A stretch of DNA of 53,801 nt. Source: RGIG5612 sp963589005. GTDB taxonomy: Bacteria > Bacillota > Clostridia > Lachnospirales > Lachnospiraceae. The notes under the pieces are model-generated. The model was not told the DNA's origin. It ran no database searches and was given only the letters and a program-made list of their open reading frames with translations. Below, piece by piece: positions 17,750 through 27,430 of the stretch. A program made the position numbers and the translations under genes. The stretch is taken from positions 1 through 53,801 of the forward strand of contig CAVAJR010000015.1 of assembly GCA_963589005.1 (NCBI GenBank), given 5' to 3'. Positions within the stretch are counted from its first letter, which is position 1; the number at the start of each line of letters is the position of its first letter.

Positions 17750-20700
17750 TGATAGAATTTTTAACCAGATTACCTCAATATCATATTTTACACAGAGACT
17801 TAAGCGAAAGCAGATGTATTCAGATAGAAGGTTGTGTACCTTCTCAGATGGAACATCTGCTTAGTGTGTTGGGAAGGGATTACGACTTTACGGTTATAGT
17901 TGCCGCAGATGAGCAGGCAGCGGCCGAGGCTAAGGGGCGTATGCAGGCATTTGACAGGGATACGTTTATTTATCCTGCCAGAGATCCGGTATTTTTTAAG
18001 GCAGATATTCAAGGAAGCTATCTGTCTCAGCAGCGAACAGAGGTGGTTCAGCGGATATTTGAAAATCGCAGATGCAGCATAGTAACTACGCTGGATGCCT
18101 TCTATGATGAGTTGAGCTCTATTTCCGAGATACAGGAAAATATCATAACGATAAAGACCGGCGGTACCCTTGATGAAAAGGCTTTGGCTGAGAAACTAGT
18201 GGGACTGGGTTATGCAAATGAATCCCAGGTTACAGGTCACGGCGAGTTCTCTATAAGAGGCAATATTATAGATGTATTTCCTTTTACTGCACAGGCGCCT
18301 TACAGAATAGATCTGTTTGGTGACGAGGTGGACACGATCAAGCTGTTCGACGCCTCAAACCAGCGCTCTGTGGAAAGCGTCAATGAGATAGTCATATTTC
18401 CGGGAGCCGATGCAGGATTTTACAAGGATATATCAGAGGATAATGCAGAAAAAGACAGAGGCGCCTCCCAGAGAATTGACGCAGATGCAGCGCAGAAGAA
18501 GGGATTCCTGCAATATTTTGAAGGCAGAAAGGTATTATTTGCCATATATGAACCTGTAAGGATAATTAAGAGTCTTATGGGAATGAATCCGCTGGCGGCC
18601 AGTGAGGGAGATGTTTCTGAGATAACAGGGGATACGCAGGCCATCTCGCAAAAAATTAATGATGCGAGAGATGTAATGCGTGCTCTGTCACGCAGATCCA
18701 GCATATTCTTCACCTCAATCGGGGGCAGCATAGAAGGCGTTGATATATACAGAAATATTACGATAAATGCCAGAAATATAGCTTCCTATAATGGTCGATT
18801 TCTGGAGATGGTGGAGGATCTCAGAAAATATCGAAAGGACGGATACAGTGTTGTGCTTCAGTGCGCCAGTGATGTGCGTGCCGAGAACATGATAAAAAAT
18901 CTTGCTGACAATGGCATAACAATAGGGTCTATTGAAGCGGATCCTGCCCGTAAGATCAAGGCTTCTGATATCCAGGTAACTACGGGATATGCAAGGGTAG
19001 GCTTCGAATATCCTGATATAAAATTCTCGTTGATCACCGAGGTCGATATATTCGGACAGAAGAAGACCAGAAAGAAAAAGAAAAAATACACAGGTGATCC
19101 CATCAAGGAATTTTCAGATCTTAACGTAGGCGATTATGTAGTGCATGAACAGCATGGCGTCGGCATATACGAAGGAATCGAGAGGATCAAGGTTGACGGC
19201 ATAGAGAAGGATTATATGAAGATCGGCTATGCCAAACAGGCAAGTCTCTATGTACTGGCAACTCAGTTCGACAAGATCCAGAAATATGGCGGAAGCGAAG
19301 GCGCCAAGCCGAAACTGAATAAATTAGGCGGTAAGGAATGGGCCAATACTAAGGCCAGAGTCCGCGCTGCGGTACAGGACATAGCAGAAGATCTGGTGAA
19401 GCTCTACGCTGCAAGGCAGATGCAGCAGGGATATAAATACAGTCCTGATACAGTATGGCAGAGGGAGTTCGAAGACAGCTTCGAGTATGAGGAAACGGAT
19501 GACCAGCTGCGGGCAATAGAGGCCATTAAACAGGATATGGAATCCGGTCGCATCATGGACAGACTTATATGCGGTGATGTAGGCTTCGGTAAGACAGAGG
19601 TCGCCATAAGGGCTGCATTTAAGGCGGTTCAGGATGGCAAACAGGTAGCATTCTTAACGCCTACCACCATATTGGCTCAGCAGCATTACAATACATTGGT
19701 CAGACGGATGAGCAATTATCCTGTTACAGTCAAGATGCTGTCCCGATTTGTTACAAGCTCCCAGCAGCATGCGACGCTTAAGGAGATGGCAAATGGACAG
19801 GCGGACATTGTAGTGGGAACCCACAGGCTGCTGTCTAAGGATGTAAAATTCAAGGATCTGGGACTTCTTGTTGTGGACGAGGAACAAAGATTCGGAGTTA
19901 CTCATAAGGAGAAGATCAAGCAGCTCAGGAAGAATGTAGATGTAATTACCCTCAGCGCAACGCCTATTCCGAGAACGCTGCATATGAGCCTTACCGGCAT
20001 CAGAGATATGAGCGTACTGACGGAGCCTCCGGTAGACAGGCTGCCTATACAGACCTATGTAATGGAATATTCTGAGGATGCTGTTAAGGAAGCTATAATG
20101 AGAGAGCTGGCAAGAGGCGGCCAGATATATTATGTATACAATCGAACAAGCAATATAGACCTGATCGCAGACAAGATACAGCAGATGGTACCTCAGGCAA
20201 ATGTTTCATATGCCCATGGGCAGATGGCGGCTAAGGAGCTGGAGCAGATTATGTACAGCTTCGTATCAGGAGAGATAGATGTGCTGGTTTCAACGACGAT
20301 CATTGAAACGGGACTCGATATATCCAATGTCAATACGATCATTATACATGATTCGGATAAGTTCGGTTTGTCGCAGCTCTACCAGCTGAGGGGCCGAGTC
20401 GGACGATCCAACAGAACCTCTTATGCATTTTTGATGTATAAGAAGGATAAATTGATCAAAGAGGTTGCGGAAAAGCGGCTCAAGGCCATAAGGGAATTCT
20501 CAGATCTGGGAAGCGGGATCAAGATAGCTATGCGGGATCTGGAGATAAGAGGCGCAGGCAATGTGTTAGGAGCAGAACAGTCAGGCCACATGGAAGCCGT
20601 CGGCTATGAACTGTATTGCAAGATGCTGAATCAGGCAGTTGCAGTTCTTAAAGGCGAGAAGCCCGAGGAGGATTTCGAAACAACGATCGATCTGGATGTA

Positions 20701-21177
20701 GACGGATTCATACCGGCATCATATATTGTTAATGAATTCGAAAGACTCAATATGTATAAGAGGATCTCTGCAATCTCCGGAATGGAGAATCTGGAGGATT
20801 TGGAGTTAGAGCTTAAGGACCGGTTCGGAGATGTGCCGAAGGTTACAGAAAATCTGCTCTATGTTGCACTTATTAAGGCCAGAGCCCATGAAAGATATGT
20901 AATAGAGATAACCAATGCCAAGGCACAGCCTGCAGGAAATGCAATAAATGGAAAAAATAAGACCAAGGCATTTAAAATAAGTATTCTTAAAACTGCGCCG
21001 GTCGATACATATAAGATGCTGGGAGTCTTGAAGGAGCATGCGGATGAACTTAAATTTGTAGCAGATACTAATCCGTATTTTATTTATACACCGGCCAAAT
21101 CACCTGCAAATCTCAAGGAAACAGGGGAGACTTTAACAGTATTTTTTGATATACTGTTACAAATATTGGAAAAATGA
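17749..21177 (+). CDS. mfd: Transcription-repair coupling factor
   Basis: A 1142-aa ATP-driven translocase that removes stalled RNA polymerase at DNA lesions and recruits UvrA. An N-terminal UvrB-like region is followed by the RNA-polymerase-interacting domain (VGDYVVHEQHGVGIYEG, about 458-474), a RecG-type helicase with Walker A GDVGFGKTE (about 609-617) and DEEQ (about 709), and a C-terminal TRCF domain. The length is normal. Translation is coupled to pth. Confidence 0.96.
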   Translation: MIEFLTRLPQYHILHRDLSESRCIQIEGCVPSQMEHLLSVLGRDYDFTVIVAADEQAAAEAKGRMQAFDRDTFIYPARDPVFFKADIQGSYLSQQRTEVVQRIFENRRCSIVTTLDAFYDELSSISEIQENIITIKTGGTLDEKALAEKLVGLGYANESQVTGHGEFSIRGNIIDVFPFTAQAPYRIDLFGDEVDTIKLFDASNQRSVESVNEIVIFPGADAGFYKDISEDNAEKDRGASQRIDADAAQKKGFLQYFEGRKVLFAIYEPVRIIKSLMGMNPLAASEGDVSEITGDTQAISQKINDARDVMRALSRRSSIFFTSIGGSIEGVDIYRNITINARNIASYNGRFLEMVEDLRKYRKDGYSVVLQCASDVRAENMIKNLADNGITIGSIEADPARKIKASDIQVTTGYARVGFEYPDIKFSLITEVDIFGQKKTRKKKKKYTGDPIKEFSDLNVGDYVVHEQHGVGIYEGIERIKVDGIEKDYMKIGYAKQASLYVLATQFDKIQKYGGSEGAKPKLNKLGGKEWANTKARVRAAVQDIAEDLVKLYAARQMQQGYKYSPDTVWQREFEDSFEYEETDDQLRAIEAIKQDMESGRIMDRLICGDVGFGKTEVAIRAAFKAVQDGKQVAFLTPTTILAQQHYNTLVRRMSNYPVTVKMLSRFVTSSQQHATLKEMANGQADIVVGTHRLLSKDVKFKDLGLLVVDEEQRFGVTHKEKIKQLRKNVDVITLSATPIPRTLHMSLTGIRDMSVLTEPPVDRLPIQTYVMEYSEDAVKEAIMRELARGGQIYYVYNRTSNIDLIADKIQQMVPQANVSYAHGQMAAKELEQIMYSFVSGEIDVLVSTTIIETGLDISNVNTIIIHDSDKFGLSQLYQLRGRVGRSNRTSYAFLMYKKDKLIKEVAEKRLKAIREFSDLGSGIKIAMRDLEIRGAGNVLGAEQSGHMEAVGYELYCKMLNQAVAVLKGEKPEEDFETTIDLDVDGFIPASYIVNEFERLNMYKRISAISGMENLEDLELELKDRFGDVPKVTENLLYVALIKARAHERYVIEITNAKAQPAGNAINGKNKTKAFKISILKTAPVDTYKMLGVLKEHADELKFVADTNPYFIYTPAKSPANLKETGETLTVFFDILLQILEK

Positions 21178-21301
21178 TCGATATGCCGCAGGCTGGCGTG
21201 CTGCCTGCTCATGCAGGCGGTTAACAGGTAAATGACGGTGGCTATAATTTGCAACAATTACGTAAGGAACAAGTGTTAAATGTCAGAAAGTGAGAAGTAT
21301 T

Positions 21302-22441
21302 ATGTCTAATATGCAGAAAAAGGATAGTATACTTGTGGCAATGAGCGGTGGGGTGGATTCTTCGGCAGTGGCACTTATACTGCAGAAGGCGGGATTTAAG
21401 GTCAAGGGCGCCATATTAAGGATGCATGATGCGGATATGTCGGCTGATGACCTTATTAACGGTAAGCTGCCTGCGTCTATATGGTATGCAAGAGAGGTAG
21501 CCCGCAAATTAAGATTGGATTTCTCAATTATTGATATCAGAAAAGAATTCGCAGAGGGAGTAATGAAATTCTTCGCTGAGCAGCATGCCATAGGACATGA
21601 GCCGAATCCGTGCATTTATTGCAACAGTGAGCTTAAGCTGCCTAAGATGTTCCAGATGGCCAAGGACTTAGGCTGCAGCAAGGTAGCCAGCGGTCACTAT
21701 GCCAGAATACAGTATGACGAGGCAGCAGGAAGATATACATTAAGAAAAGCCAAGGACAGATCACAGGATCAGAGCTATATGCTGTATAATCTGACACAGG
21801 AGATGCTGGCTGAACTTATTACACCGCTGGGTGAATATGAGAAGAGTGAGGTAAGAGAGATCGCGGCCAAGGCAGGACTTAAGAATGCACATGTCCCGGA
21901 CAGCTGCGAGGTATGCTTCGTTCCGGATGGCGATTATTCAGCCTTCGTCAGAGACAGGCTGAAGATGGCCGGCGAGATGGGCTTTATTACAGGCGAGATC
22001 CCGGGACTAATTCCGGGCAATATCATTGACAGAAATGGTCAGATTATCGGAGAACACAATGGTCTGGTAAATTACGTAGTAGGGCAGCGAACTGGTCTGG
22101 ATGAGTCAATCCCTGCAGACCTGTGCGTATATCGTAAGATAGCACAGACTAACGAACTGGTTTTGGCTCCGGAAGAAGACATGTATATGAATAGCGTAAT
22201 ACTGGAGAATGTCAATTATGTAAGTCTCGGAGAGATTCCGGGTGGTCAGATGCGGGCAAATGTCAAATTCAGATATAAGCCGCAGGAATATCCGGCAGTC
22301 GTAAGCGTGCAGGAGGACGGTTCGCTGAAATTGAAGCTTGACGAGAAAGTTCGCCTATTGGCAGCAGGCAGGAGCGTTACCTTATATGATGATGATTTGC
22401 TGATAGCCGGAGGATTCATCAGAGAAACAGGTATGCTGTAG
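21302..22441 (+). CDS. mnmA: tRNA-specific 2-thiouridylase
   Basis: A 379-aa enzyme that thiolates U34 of Lys, Glu and Gln tRNAs. The PP-loop MSGGVDSS near the N-terminus, a first catalytic Cys in NPCIYCNSE and a second in DSCEVCF are all visible, as is QDQSYMLY. ATG 21302 is taken as start; an in-frame GTG at 21290 is possible. The last third is a beta-barrel region (VRLLAAGRSVTLYDDD). nth follows 40 bases later. Confidence 0.93.
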   Translation: MSNMQKKDSILVAMSGGVDSSAVALILQKAGFKVKGAILRMHDADMSADDLINGKLPASIWYAREVARKLRLDFSIIDIRKEFAEGVMKFFAEQHAIGHEPNPCIYCNSELKLPKMFQMAKDLGCSKVASGHYARIQYDEAAGRYTLRKAKDRSQDQSYMLYNLTQEMLAELITPLGEYEKSEVREIAAKAGLKNAHVPDSCEVCFVPDGDYSAFVRDRLKMAGEMGFITGEIPGLIPGNIIDRNGQIIGEHNGLVNYVVGQRTGLDESIPADLCVYRKIAQTNELVLAPEEDMYMNSVILENVNYVSLGEIPGGQMRANVKFRYKPQEYPAVVSVQEDGSLKLKLDEKVRLLAAGRSVTLYDDDLLIAGGFIRETGML

Positions 22442-22481
22442 ATCTCAGACAGCAGTATCATGTCGAATGTGATTAAATAAT

Positions 22482-23123
22482 ATGACGCAGCAGGAACGCA
22501 TAAGTAAGATCCTGAAGGCACTGGATGAACACTACAGCACAGAGAAAAGATGCTGGCTGAATCATGACAATGCATGGCAGCTTCTGATAGCTACTATATT
22601 GTCAGCACAGTGCACAGATGCCAGAGTTAATATCGTAACTAAGGATTTGTTCATAAAATATCCGGATATCAGGGCATTTGCCGGGGCAGATTTAAGAGAA
22701 CTGGAGCAGGACATCCATTCTACAGGGTTTTATCATAACAAAGCGAAAAATATAATAGCATGCTCCAGGATGCTGCTGGATGTATACGGCGGAGTGGTTC
22801 CGTCGGATATAGATGAGCTGGTTAAGCTCCCGGGGGTAGGCAGAAAAACCGCCAATGTTATAAGGGGCAATATATATGATATTCCCTCGATTGTAGTAGA
22901 TACTCATGTCGGAAGGATTTCCAGAAAGCTGGGATTGACAGTCAATGAAGATCCGGAGAAGGTAGAGCATGACCTGGAGCGAGTCCTTCCTAAGGAGCAC
23001 TGGATATTATGGAATATTCAGATCATTGCACATGGGCGGAGTGTCTGTACCGCCAGAAATCCGGCATGTGCAGAATGTTTTCTTAACCCATATTGCCCAT
23101 CGGCGGATAATTGCACCCAGTAA
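22482..23123 (+). CDS. nth: Endonuclease III
   Basis: A 213-aa base-excision DNA glycosylase/AP lyase for oxidised pyrimidines. The helix-hairpin-helix (LPGVGRKTANVI), the Asp of VVDTHVGR and the 4Fe-4S signature C-x6-C-x2-C-x5-C at the C-terminus (CTARNPACAECFLNPYC) are intact. The length is typical. Confidence 0.95.
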   Translation: MTQQERISKILKALDEHYSTEKRCWLNHDNAWQLLIATILSAQCTDARVNIVTKDLFIKYPDIRAFAGADLRELEQDIHSTGFYHNKAKNIIACSRMLLDVYGGVVPSDIDELVKLPGVGRKTANVIRGNIYDIPSIVVDTHVGRISRKLGLTVNEDPEKVEHDLERVLPKEHWILWNIQIIAHGRSVCTARNPACAECFLNPYCPSADNCTQ

Positions 23124-23228
23124 CAGGCAGCGTTTTATGCTGGCAGACAAGCTGTGCAGCTGATATAAGCAGCGATACAATCTCGGTATGACAGCTTCAA
23201 ATTAACTGTACCGTGGCATTTGGCTGTA

Positions 23229-23317
23229 TTATCGATAGCATAGGCGAAAAACAGGCTGAAAAGTGTATCCGAGGACCGGATGATTTGACTGCCTTATCAA
23301 TAACACAGGCGAAAAAC
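23229..23317 (+). repeat. Pair of 24-nt imperfect direct repeats
   Basis: TTATCGATAGCATAGGCGAA at 23229 recurs as TTATCAATAACACAGGCGAA at 23294; both continue AAAC. They lie 65 bases apart in the gap between nth and the next gene. No gene is seen in 23124-23360. Confidence 0.5.
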
Positions 23318-23360
23318 CCGGGCATAATAAATGATATTTGGACGATAATATTTTATATTT

Positions 23361-24089
23361 ATGATCAAGATCGCAGCAGCAGGACTAATTGGATATGAGA
23401 CGGCAGGAAGGCTGTTTAATGAGCATGAAACAGAGCTCAGGGCACGATTTTCGAAGAGATTTATAACAGATTTTCTGAGATTGTCGGAGGAAAATGTATA
23501 TATAGATACCGAGAAAATATCTGATGAAACGGGAGTATATATAGACTTTAGTCCTCGAGATAAGAACGCAGATATTAATAAATTCTATGATGCAGAGTCG
23601 ATATGCACAGGTCATGAGTCGAAAGAAAGCGGCTTGACTAATGATAATTTTAAAGTGTATATTACCACAATCTCAGAAGGCGGGCTTTTTGCAGCGTTAT
23701 GGAGAGCCTGCGAGGATCTTAAACTCATTTTAAATGGGAAGCAAGCAGACGGCAGGGCAGCTGTCGCAGGGGCGAGACCTGTTGGCTGTGAAGTTGATTT
23801 AAACAGCATTTGCATAAAACAGGCGGTCATAGAGATATCAGAACTCTATGATGAGAACCCCTATGAAGCTCCTTCAGACGGGGCTTGGCTTATTATCTGG
23901 GATGAGGAGAAGGAAGATGATCTGCCGGAATATTTGCATGATTTGATCAAAGGGGCGGATACGATAGGCAGGATAACTAAGAAAAATACCAGAATATTAA
24001 CAGGGGCTGAGTCCGTCAGATTCCTGACACCGACTGCAAGGCAGCAGAAGGACATCAGTGATCGCAGGAAAAACTCAGTCAGCATATAA
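23361..24089 (+). CDS. AIR-synthase C-terminal-domain protein lacking the N-terminal domain
   Basis: A 242-aa protein. It resembles the second half of AIR-synthase/HypE-like proteins: an opening AAGLIGYETA with HETELRARFSKRFI, then ISEGGLFAALWRACED and IKQAVIEISELYDENPYE, ending IGRITKKNTRIL. The N-terminal ATP/dimer domain of these proteins is absent and no remnant is clear upstream. It may be a stand-alone family in clostridia or a truncated gene. The reaction is unknown. It precedes an Lrp regulator and an aminotransferase, and may be co-transcribed with them. Confidence 0.55.
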   Translation: MIKIAAAGLIGYETAGRLFNEHETELRARFSKRFITDFLRLSEENVYIDTEKISDETGVYIDFSPRDKNADINKFYDAESICTGHESKESGLTNDNFKVYITTISEGGLFAALWRACEDLKLILNGKQADGRAAVAGARPVGCEVDLNSICIKQAVIEISELYDENPYEAPSDGAWLIIWDEEKEDDLPEYLHDLIKGADTIGRITKKNTRILTGAESVRFLTPTARQQKDISDRRKNSVSI

Positions 24090-24125
24090 TAGATAGATAA
24101 TCATTCAGAAAGTGAGGAAAATAGA

Positions 24126-24611
24126 ATGTCTAGAGATGAATTATTAAGACTTATTCAGAATAACAGCCGCATTGAATTAAAAGACATGGCGGTTATGCTT
24201 GGAACAGATGAGGTTACAGTCGCGAATGAGATCGCGGAGCTTGAGAAGAATGGCACGATCTGTGGCTTCTATACGCTTATAAATTGGGATAACACAGATG
24301 AGGAGATCGTTGACGCGCTGATAGAGGTCAATGTCAATACATCAAGAGATCTGGGATTTGATACAATTGCGGAACGCATATATCAGTTTGACGAGGTAAA
24401 GTCGTGCTATCTGATATCCGGCAAATATGATTTCCTTCTTATCCTTGAGGGCAAGACCATGCGCCAGGTAGCTAATTTTGTATCAAGTAAGCTGAGCCCT
24501 ATTGAATATGTAACCGGCACAGCTACACACTTCATTATGAAGAGATACAAAGATTTCGGAACAGTATTAGGTAAAGTTAAAAAAGATTGCAGGGAGAAGA
24601 TGTCAATATGA
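24126..24611 (+). CDS. Lrp/AsnC-family transcriptional regulator
   Basis: A 161-aa protein. An N-terminal helix-turn-helix (LLRLIQNNSRIELKDMAVML, then TVANEIAELEKNGTI) is followed by a RAM/AsnC ligand-binding fold (VKSCYLISGKYDFLLILEG). These feast/famine regulators sense amino acids. Its stop overlaps the ATG of the aminotransferase (ATGA), so the pair is translationally coupled. Control of the aminotransferase or related amino-acid genes is inferred. Confidence 0.88.
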   Translation: MSRDELLRLIQNNSRIELKDMAVMLGTDEVTVANEIAELEKNGTICGFYTLINWDNTDEEIVDALIEVNVNTSRDLGFDTIAERIYQFDEVKSCYLISGKYDFLLILEGKTMRQVANFVSSKLSPIEYVTGTATHFIMKRYKDFGTVLGKVKKDCREKMSI

Positions 24612-25765
24612 GAAATCCAATTTCAAAGGTTGCACAGCAGATGCAGCCGTCAGGTATACGTAAATTTTTTGATGTGGTAGCTGAAATGCCGGATGCCATT
24701 TCACTGGGTGTAGGTGAGCCTGATTTTGACACCCCATGGCACATCAGAGAGGCTGGTATTTATTCATTAGAGCAGGGCAAGACCTTCTATACTTCTAATG
24801 CAGGTATGCCGGCACTTAAGCAGGAAGTTTCTAATTATTATCAGAGAAGACACGGTCTTACATATGATGCCAAGACAGAGACCTTCATAACGGTCGGCGG
24901 CTCAGAGGCTATTGATATAGCCTTAAGAGCAATGGTTGATCCGGGAGACGAGGTTATCATTCCGGAGCCTTGCTATGTTTCTTATGTTCCGTGCGCAGCT
25001 CTTACAGGAGCATCTATAGTTCATCTTCCGCTTCAGGAGAAGAATGAATTCAAATTAACGGCAGAAGAGCTGCTTAATGTTATTACAGACAAGACTAAAG
25101 TCCTGATGCTGGCCTTTCCTAACAACCCGACAGGTGCAGTTATGACCCGTGAGGACCTAGAGCCGATCGCTAAGATATGTATAGAGAAGGATATCTTCGT
25201 AATCTCTGATGAAATTTATGCAGAGCTTACATATTCAGGAGACCATACAACTATCGCATCATTCCCGGGAATGAGAGAGAGAACTGTTGTGATCAATGGA
25301 TTTTCCAAGGCATATGCTATGACGGGCTGGAGACTGGGCTTCGTAGCAGGGCCTGAAAATATTATTTCTCAGATGGTCAAGCTCCATCAGTTCTGTATCA
25401 TGTGTGCACCGACCACATCACAGTATGCAGGACTTGAGGCATTAAAGTCAGGCGATAAAGACATCGTAATGATGCGTGAGTCATATAATCAGAGACGCCG
25501 TTATGTCGTAAATGAATTAAATGATATGGGACTTCATTGCTTTGAACCATTTGGAGCATTCTATGTATTCCCAAGCATCCAGAGTACAGGCTTGACTTCA
25601 GATGAATTTGCCACAAAGCTGCTTGAGCAGGAGAAACTGGCAGTAGTTCCGGGCACTGCCTTCGGTGCGTGCGGCGAAGGATTTATCAGAATTTCCTATG
25701 CTTACTCATTAGAGGAATTGAAGGAAGCATTGAACAGGATCAGACATTTTATCAGCGAGCTGTAA
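24608..25765 (+). CDS. PLP-dependent aminotransferase, class I/II
   Basis: A 385-aa fold-type I enzyme. It has VGEPDFDTP near the N-terminus, PNNPTGAV, SDEIYAEL and the PLP lysine in INGFSKAYAMTGWRLG. The start ATG 24608 overlaps the Lrp stop and matches homologues (MRNPISK); a longer frame from 24587 lies inside the Lrp gene. The substrate cannot be told from sequence; aromatic or aspartate-type transamination is usual for this group. Confidence 0.88.
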   Translation: MRNPISKVAQQMQPSGIRKFFDVVAEMPDAISLGVGEPDFDTPWHIREAGIYSLEQGKTFYTSNAGMPALKQEVSNYYQRRHGLTYDAKTETFITVGGSEAIDIALRAMVDPGDEVIIPEPCYVSYVPCAALTGASIVHLPLQEKNEFKLTAEELLNVITDKTKVLMLAFPNNPTGAVMTREDLEPIAKICIEKDIFVISDEIYAELTYSGDHTTIASFPGMRERTVVINGFSKAYAMTGWRLGFVAGPENIISQMVKLHQFCIMCAPTTSQYAGLEALKSGDKDIVMMRESYNQRRRYVVNELNDMGLHCFEPFGAFYVFPSIQSTGLTSDEFATKLLEQEKLAVVPGTAFGACGEGFIRISYAYSLEELKEALNRIRHFISEL

Positions 25766-25783
25766 ATGCTGTGCTATACAACA

Positions 25784-25866
25784 GCGTGCCGTGAACCTCG
25801 GCGTGCAGCCGCAGCTCGAAAACGCCTATGTCGGATGCTTTCTCGAAGCTGCTGCACCGTTGTGGC
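25784..25866 (+). repeat. Family 1 hairpin repeat, copy A (variant)
   Basis: Starts GCGTGCCGTGAACCTCGGCG and shares the left arm with copy B. The right arm differs, but its CTGCTGCACC still pairs with GGCGTGCAGC. It follows the aminotransferase stop. Confidence 0.65.
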
Positions 25867-25887
25867 ATGAAATTGTATATAACAACA

Positions 25888-25974
25888 GCGTGCCGTGAAC
25901 CTCGGCGTGCAGCCGCAGCTCGAAAACGCCTACGCTGATTGTTTTCTCGCTGCGGACTGCGCCGTCCCGGCACG
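25888..25974 (+). repeat. Family 1 hairpin repeat, copy B
   Basis: An 87-bp element with terminal inverted repeats CGTGCCG/CGGCACG and an inner stem CCGCAGC/GCTGCGG. The GAAAAC/GTTTTC segment encloses the loop. It lies immediately before the yhaM-like gene. Confidence 0.75.
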
Positions 25975-26023
25975 GCAACATTTGTAAAATGGAATATAAG
26001 TTTGCTGTATACGAAAGGGTATT

Positions 26024-26983
26024 ATGAAATATATTAATGAACTGCGCGACGGGGAGCACCTGGCAGGGGTTATATATCTTTGCAAGCAGAAGAACCTTGC
26101 TCAGACTAAGAACGGTAAGGACTATGAAAATGTTGCCCTGATGGACAAAACGGGATCACTTAATTGCAAGATATGGGATCCGAATTCATCGGGCATAGGT
26201 GATTTCGATGTGAATGATTATGTCGAGGTCTGGGGCAGGATAACTGTATTTAACGGAGCCTTGCAGCTGTCCATAGAGAGGGCAAGAAAGGCATCGGAAG
26301 GCTCATACGATCCGTCTGATTATCTGCCGGTTTCGTCACGCAATATAGACGCTATGTATAAGGAGCTTCTGTCTTATATTTCATCTATTAAGACTCCTTG
26401 CTACAGACTTCTGCTTGACAGTCTGTTCGTGGAGGATAAGGAATTTGCCCAGGCATTTAAGATCCATTCTGCGGCGAAGTCTGTGCATCATGGATTTATG
26501 GGCGGGCTTTTGCAGCATACGATTGGAGTCTGCGCTTTGTGCGAATTCTATTGTAAGGCATATCCGAAGCTCGATCATGACCTGCTGATCTGCGCAGCGT
26601 TATGCCATGATATCGGCAAGGTATATGAACTGTCAGATTTTCCGGCAAATGATTATACTGATGAAGGGCAGTTGCTGGGACATATTGTGATGGGTGTTGA
26701 GATGATCGGTGCAAGGATCAGGAATATCAAGGGATTTCCGGTTGTTAAGGCTAATCAGCTTAAGCATTGTATAGTAGCTCACCATGGCGAGTTTGAATAT
26801 GGCTCACCCAAGAAGCCGGCGCTTATGGAGGCGGTTGCACTTAATTTTGCAGACAATACTGATGCTAAGATGGAATCATTTACAGAGATATTGAACAATG
26901 CTGCAATGGCTCATTCCGACAGCGGCAGCGGTTGGCTGGGATTTAACAAATTGTTCGACAGCAACCTGAGGCCGACAGTTTAA
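26024..26983 (+). CDS. YhaM-like 3'-5' exonuclease (OB fold + HD domain)
   Basis: A 319-aa protein. An N-terminal OB-fold nucleic-acid domain (about 10-95, VNDYVEVWGRITVFNG) is followed by an HD metal-dependent domain with HHGFMGGLLQH, CHDIGK and AHHGEFEYG. This is the layout of YhaM, which trims RNA and ssDNA from the 3' end. AAAGGG precedes the ATG. It is flanked on both sides by intergenic hairpin repeats. Confidence 0.85.
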   Translation: MKYINELRDGEHLAGVIYLCKQKNLAQTKNGKDYENVALMDKTGSLNCKIWDPNSSGIGDFDVNDYVEVWGRITVFNGALQLSIERARKASEGSYDPSDYLPVSSRNIDAMYKELLSYISSIKTPCYRLLLDSLFVEDKEFAQAFKIHSAAKSVHHGFMGGLLQHTIGVCALCEFYCKAYPKLDHDLLICAALCHDIGKVYELSDFPANDYTDEGQLLGHIVMGVEMIGARIRNIKGFPVVKANQLKHCIVAHHGEFEYGSPKKPALMEAVALNFADNTDAKMESFTEILNNAAMAHSDSGSGWLGFNKLFDSNLRPTV

Positions 26984-27025
26984 GCGATATACGTTATATG
27001 GCACGTGCATAAACATGTGTTATTG

Positions 27026-27281
27026 TGTGCCGGGACGGCGCAGTCCGCAGTTTAAATGCTCAATAAAAGTGGAATTGCTACGCTACTTGCGTGCTCCCGC
27101 AATTCCGACGACCTTCGCAATCCGGACTATCGTCCTACTTGCTCAGGCCGTCTAGCCCGTCCAATGGATGTACAGCTACACAAGCAAGCTCGTTTAGCTG
27201 TACATCCGCTGTCCGGGACTTTTATACCACATCAGCGTAGGCGTTTTCGAGCTACGGCTGCACGCCGAGGTTCACGGCACA
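27026..27281 (-). repeat. Family 1 repeat, copy C, split by a family 2 element
   Basis: Read on the minus strand, the left half (27281-27232, CGTGAACCTCGGCGTGCAGC) and the right half (27050-27026, CTGCGGACTGCGCC) match copy B. The loop segment between them, about 11 bases in copy B, is replaced by 27051-27231, which holds the family 2 element. A lone right-end fragment lies at 27360-27376. Confidence 0.7.
27063..27225 (+). mobile_element. Family 2 MITE-like element, copy a (inside family 1)
   Basis: A 163-bp element with 8-bp terminal inverted repeats ATAAAAGT/ACTTTTAT. Inside are a hairpin GGAATTGC/GCAATTCC, a CCGGAC/GTCCGG pair and a 12-bp stem GGATGTACAGCT/AGCTGTACATCC (27166-27177 with 27196-27207). 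It has no coding capacity. Its place within a family 1 repeat points to insertion. No clear target duplication is seen. The rest of 26984-27430 holds only repeat fragments. Confidence 0.6.
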
Positions 27282-27430
27282 CGGCAGTGCGTAATTGAGC
27301 ACGTGCTGGAATTGTTGGAATGTGATGAGAGCATTTATTGAACATTGCAGCAGCATGATGCGCCGTCCCGGCACGCTGTATTTACATTTTCGCTAACAAG
27401 AGCGATTAACATGGATTTTATTAGCATATC

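Noticed and set aside
25752..26059. Open frames across the hairpin repeats after the aminotransferase
   Set aside because: They lie entirely within family 1 repeats and have no start signals or protein family.
25766..27430. CRISPR array
   Set aside because: The repeats are long, palindromic and irregularly spaced without uniform spacers, and no cas genes are present.
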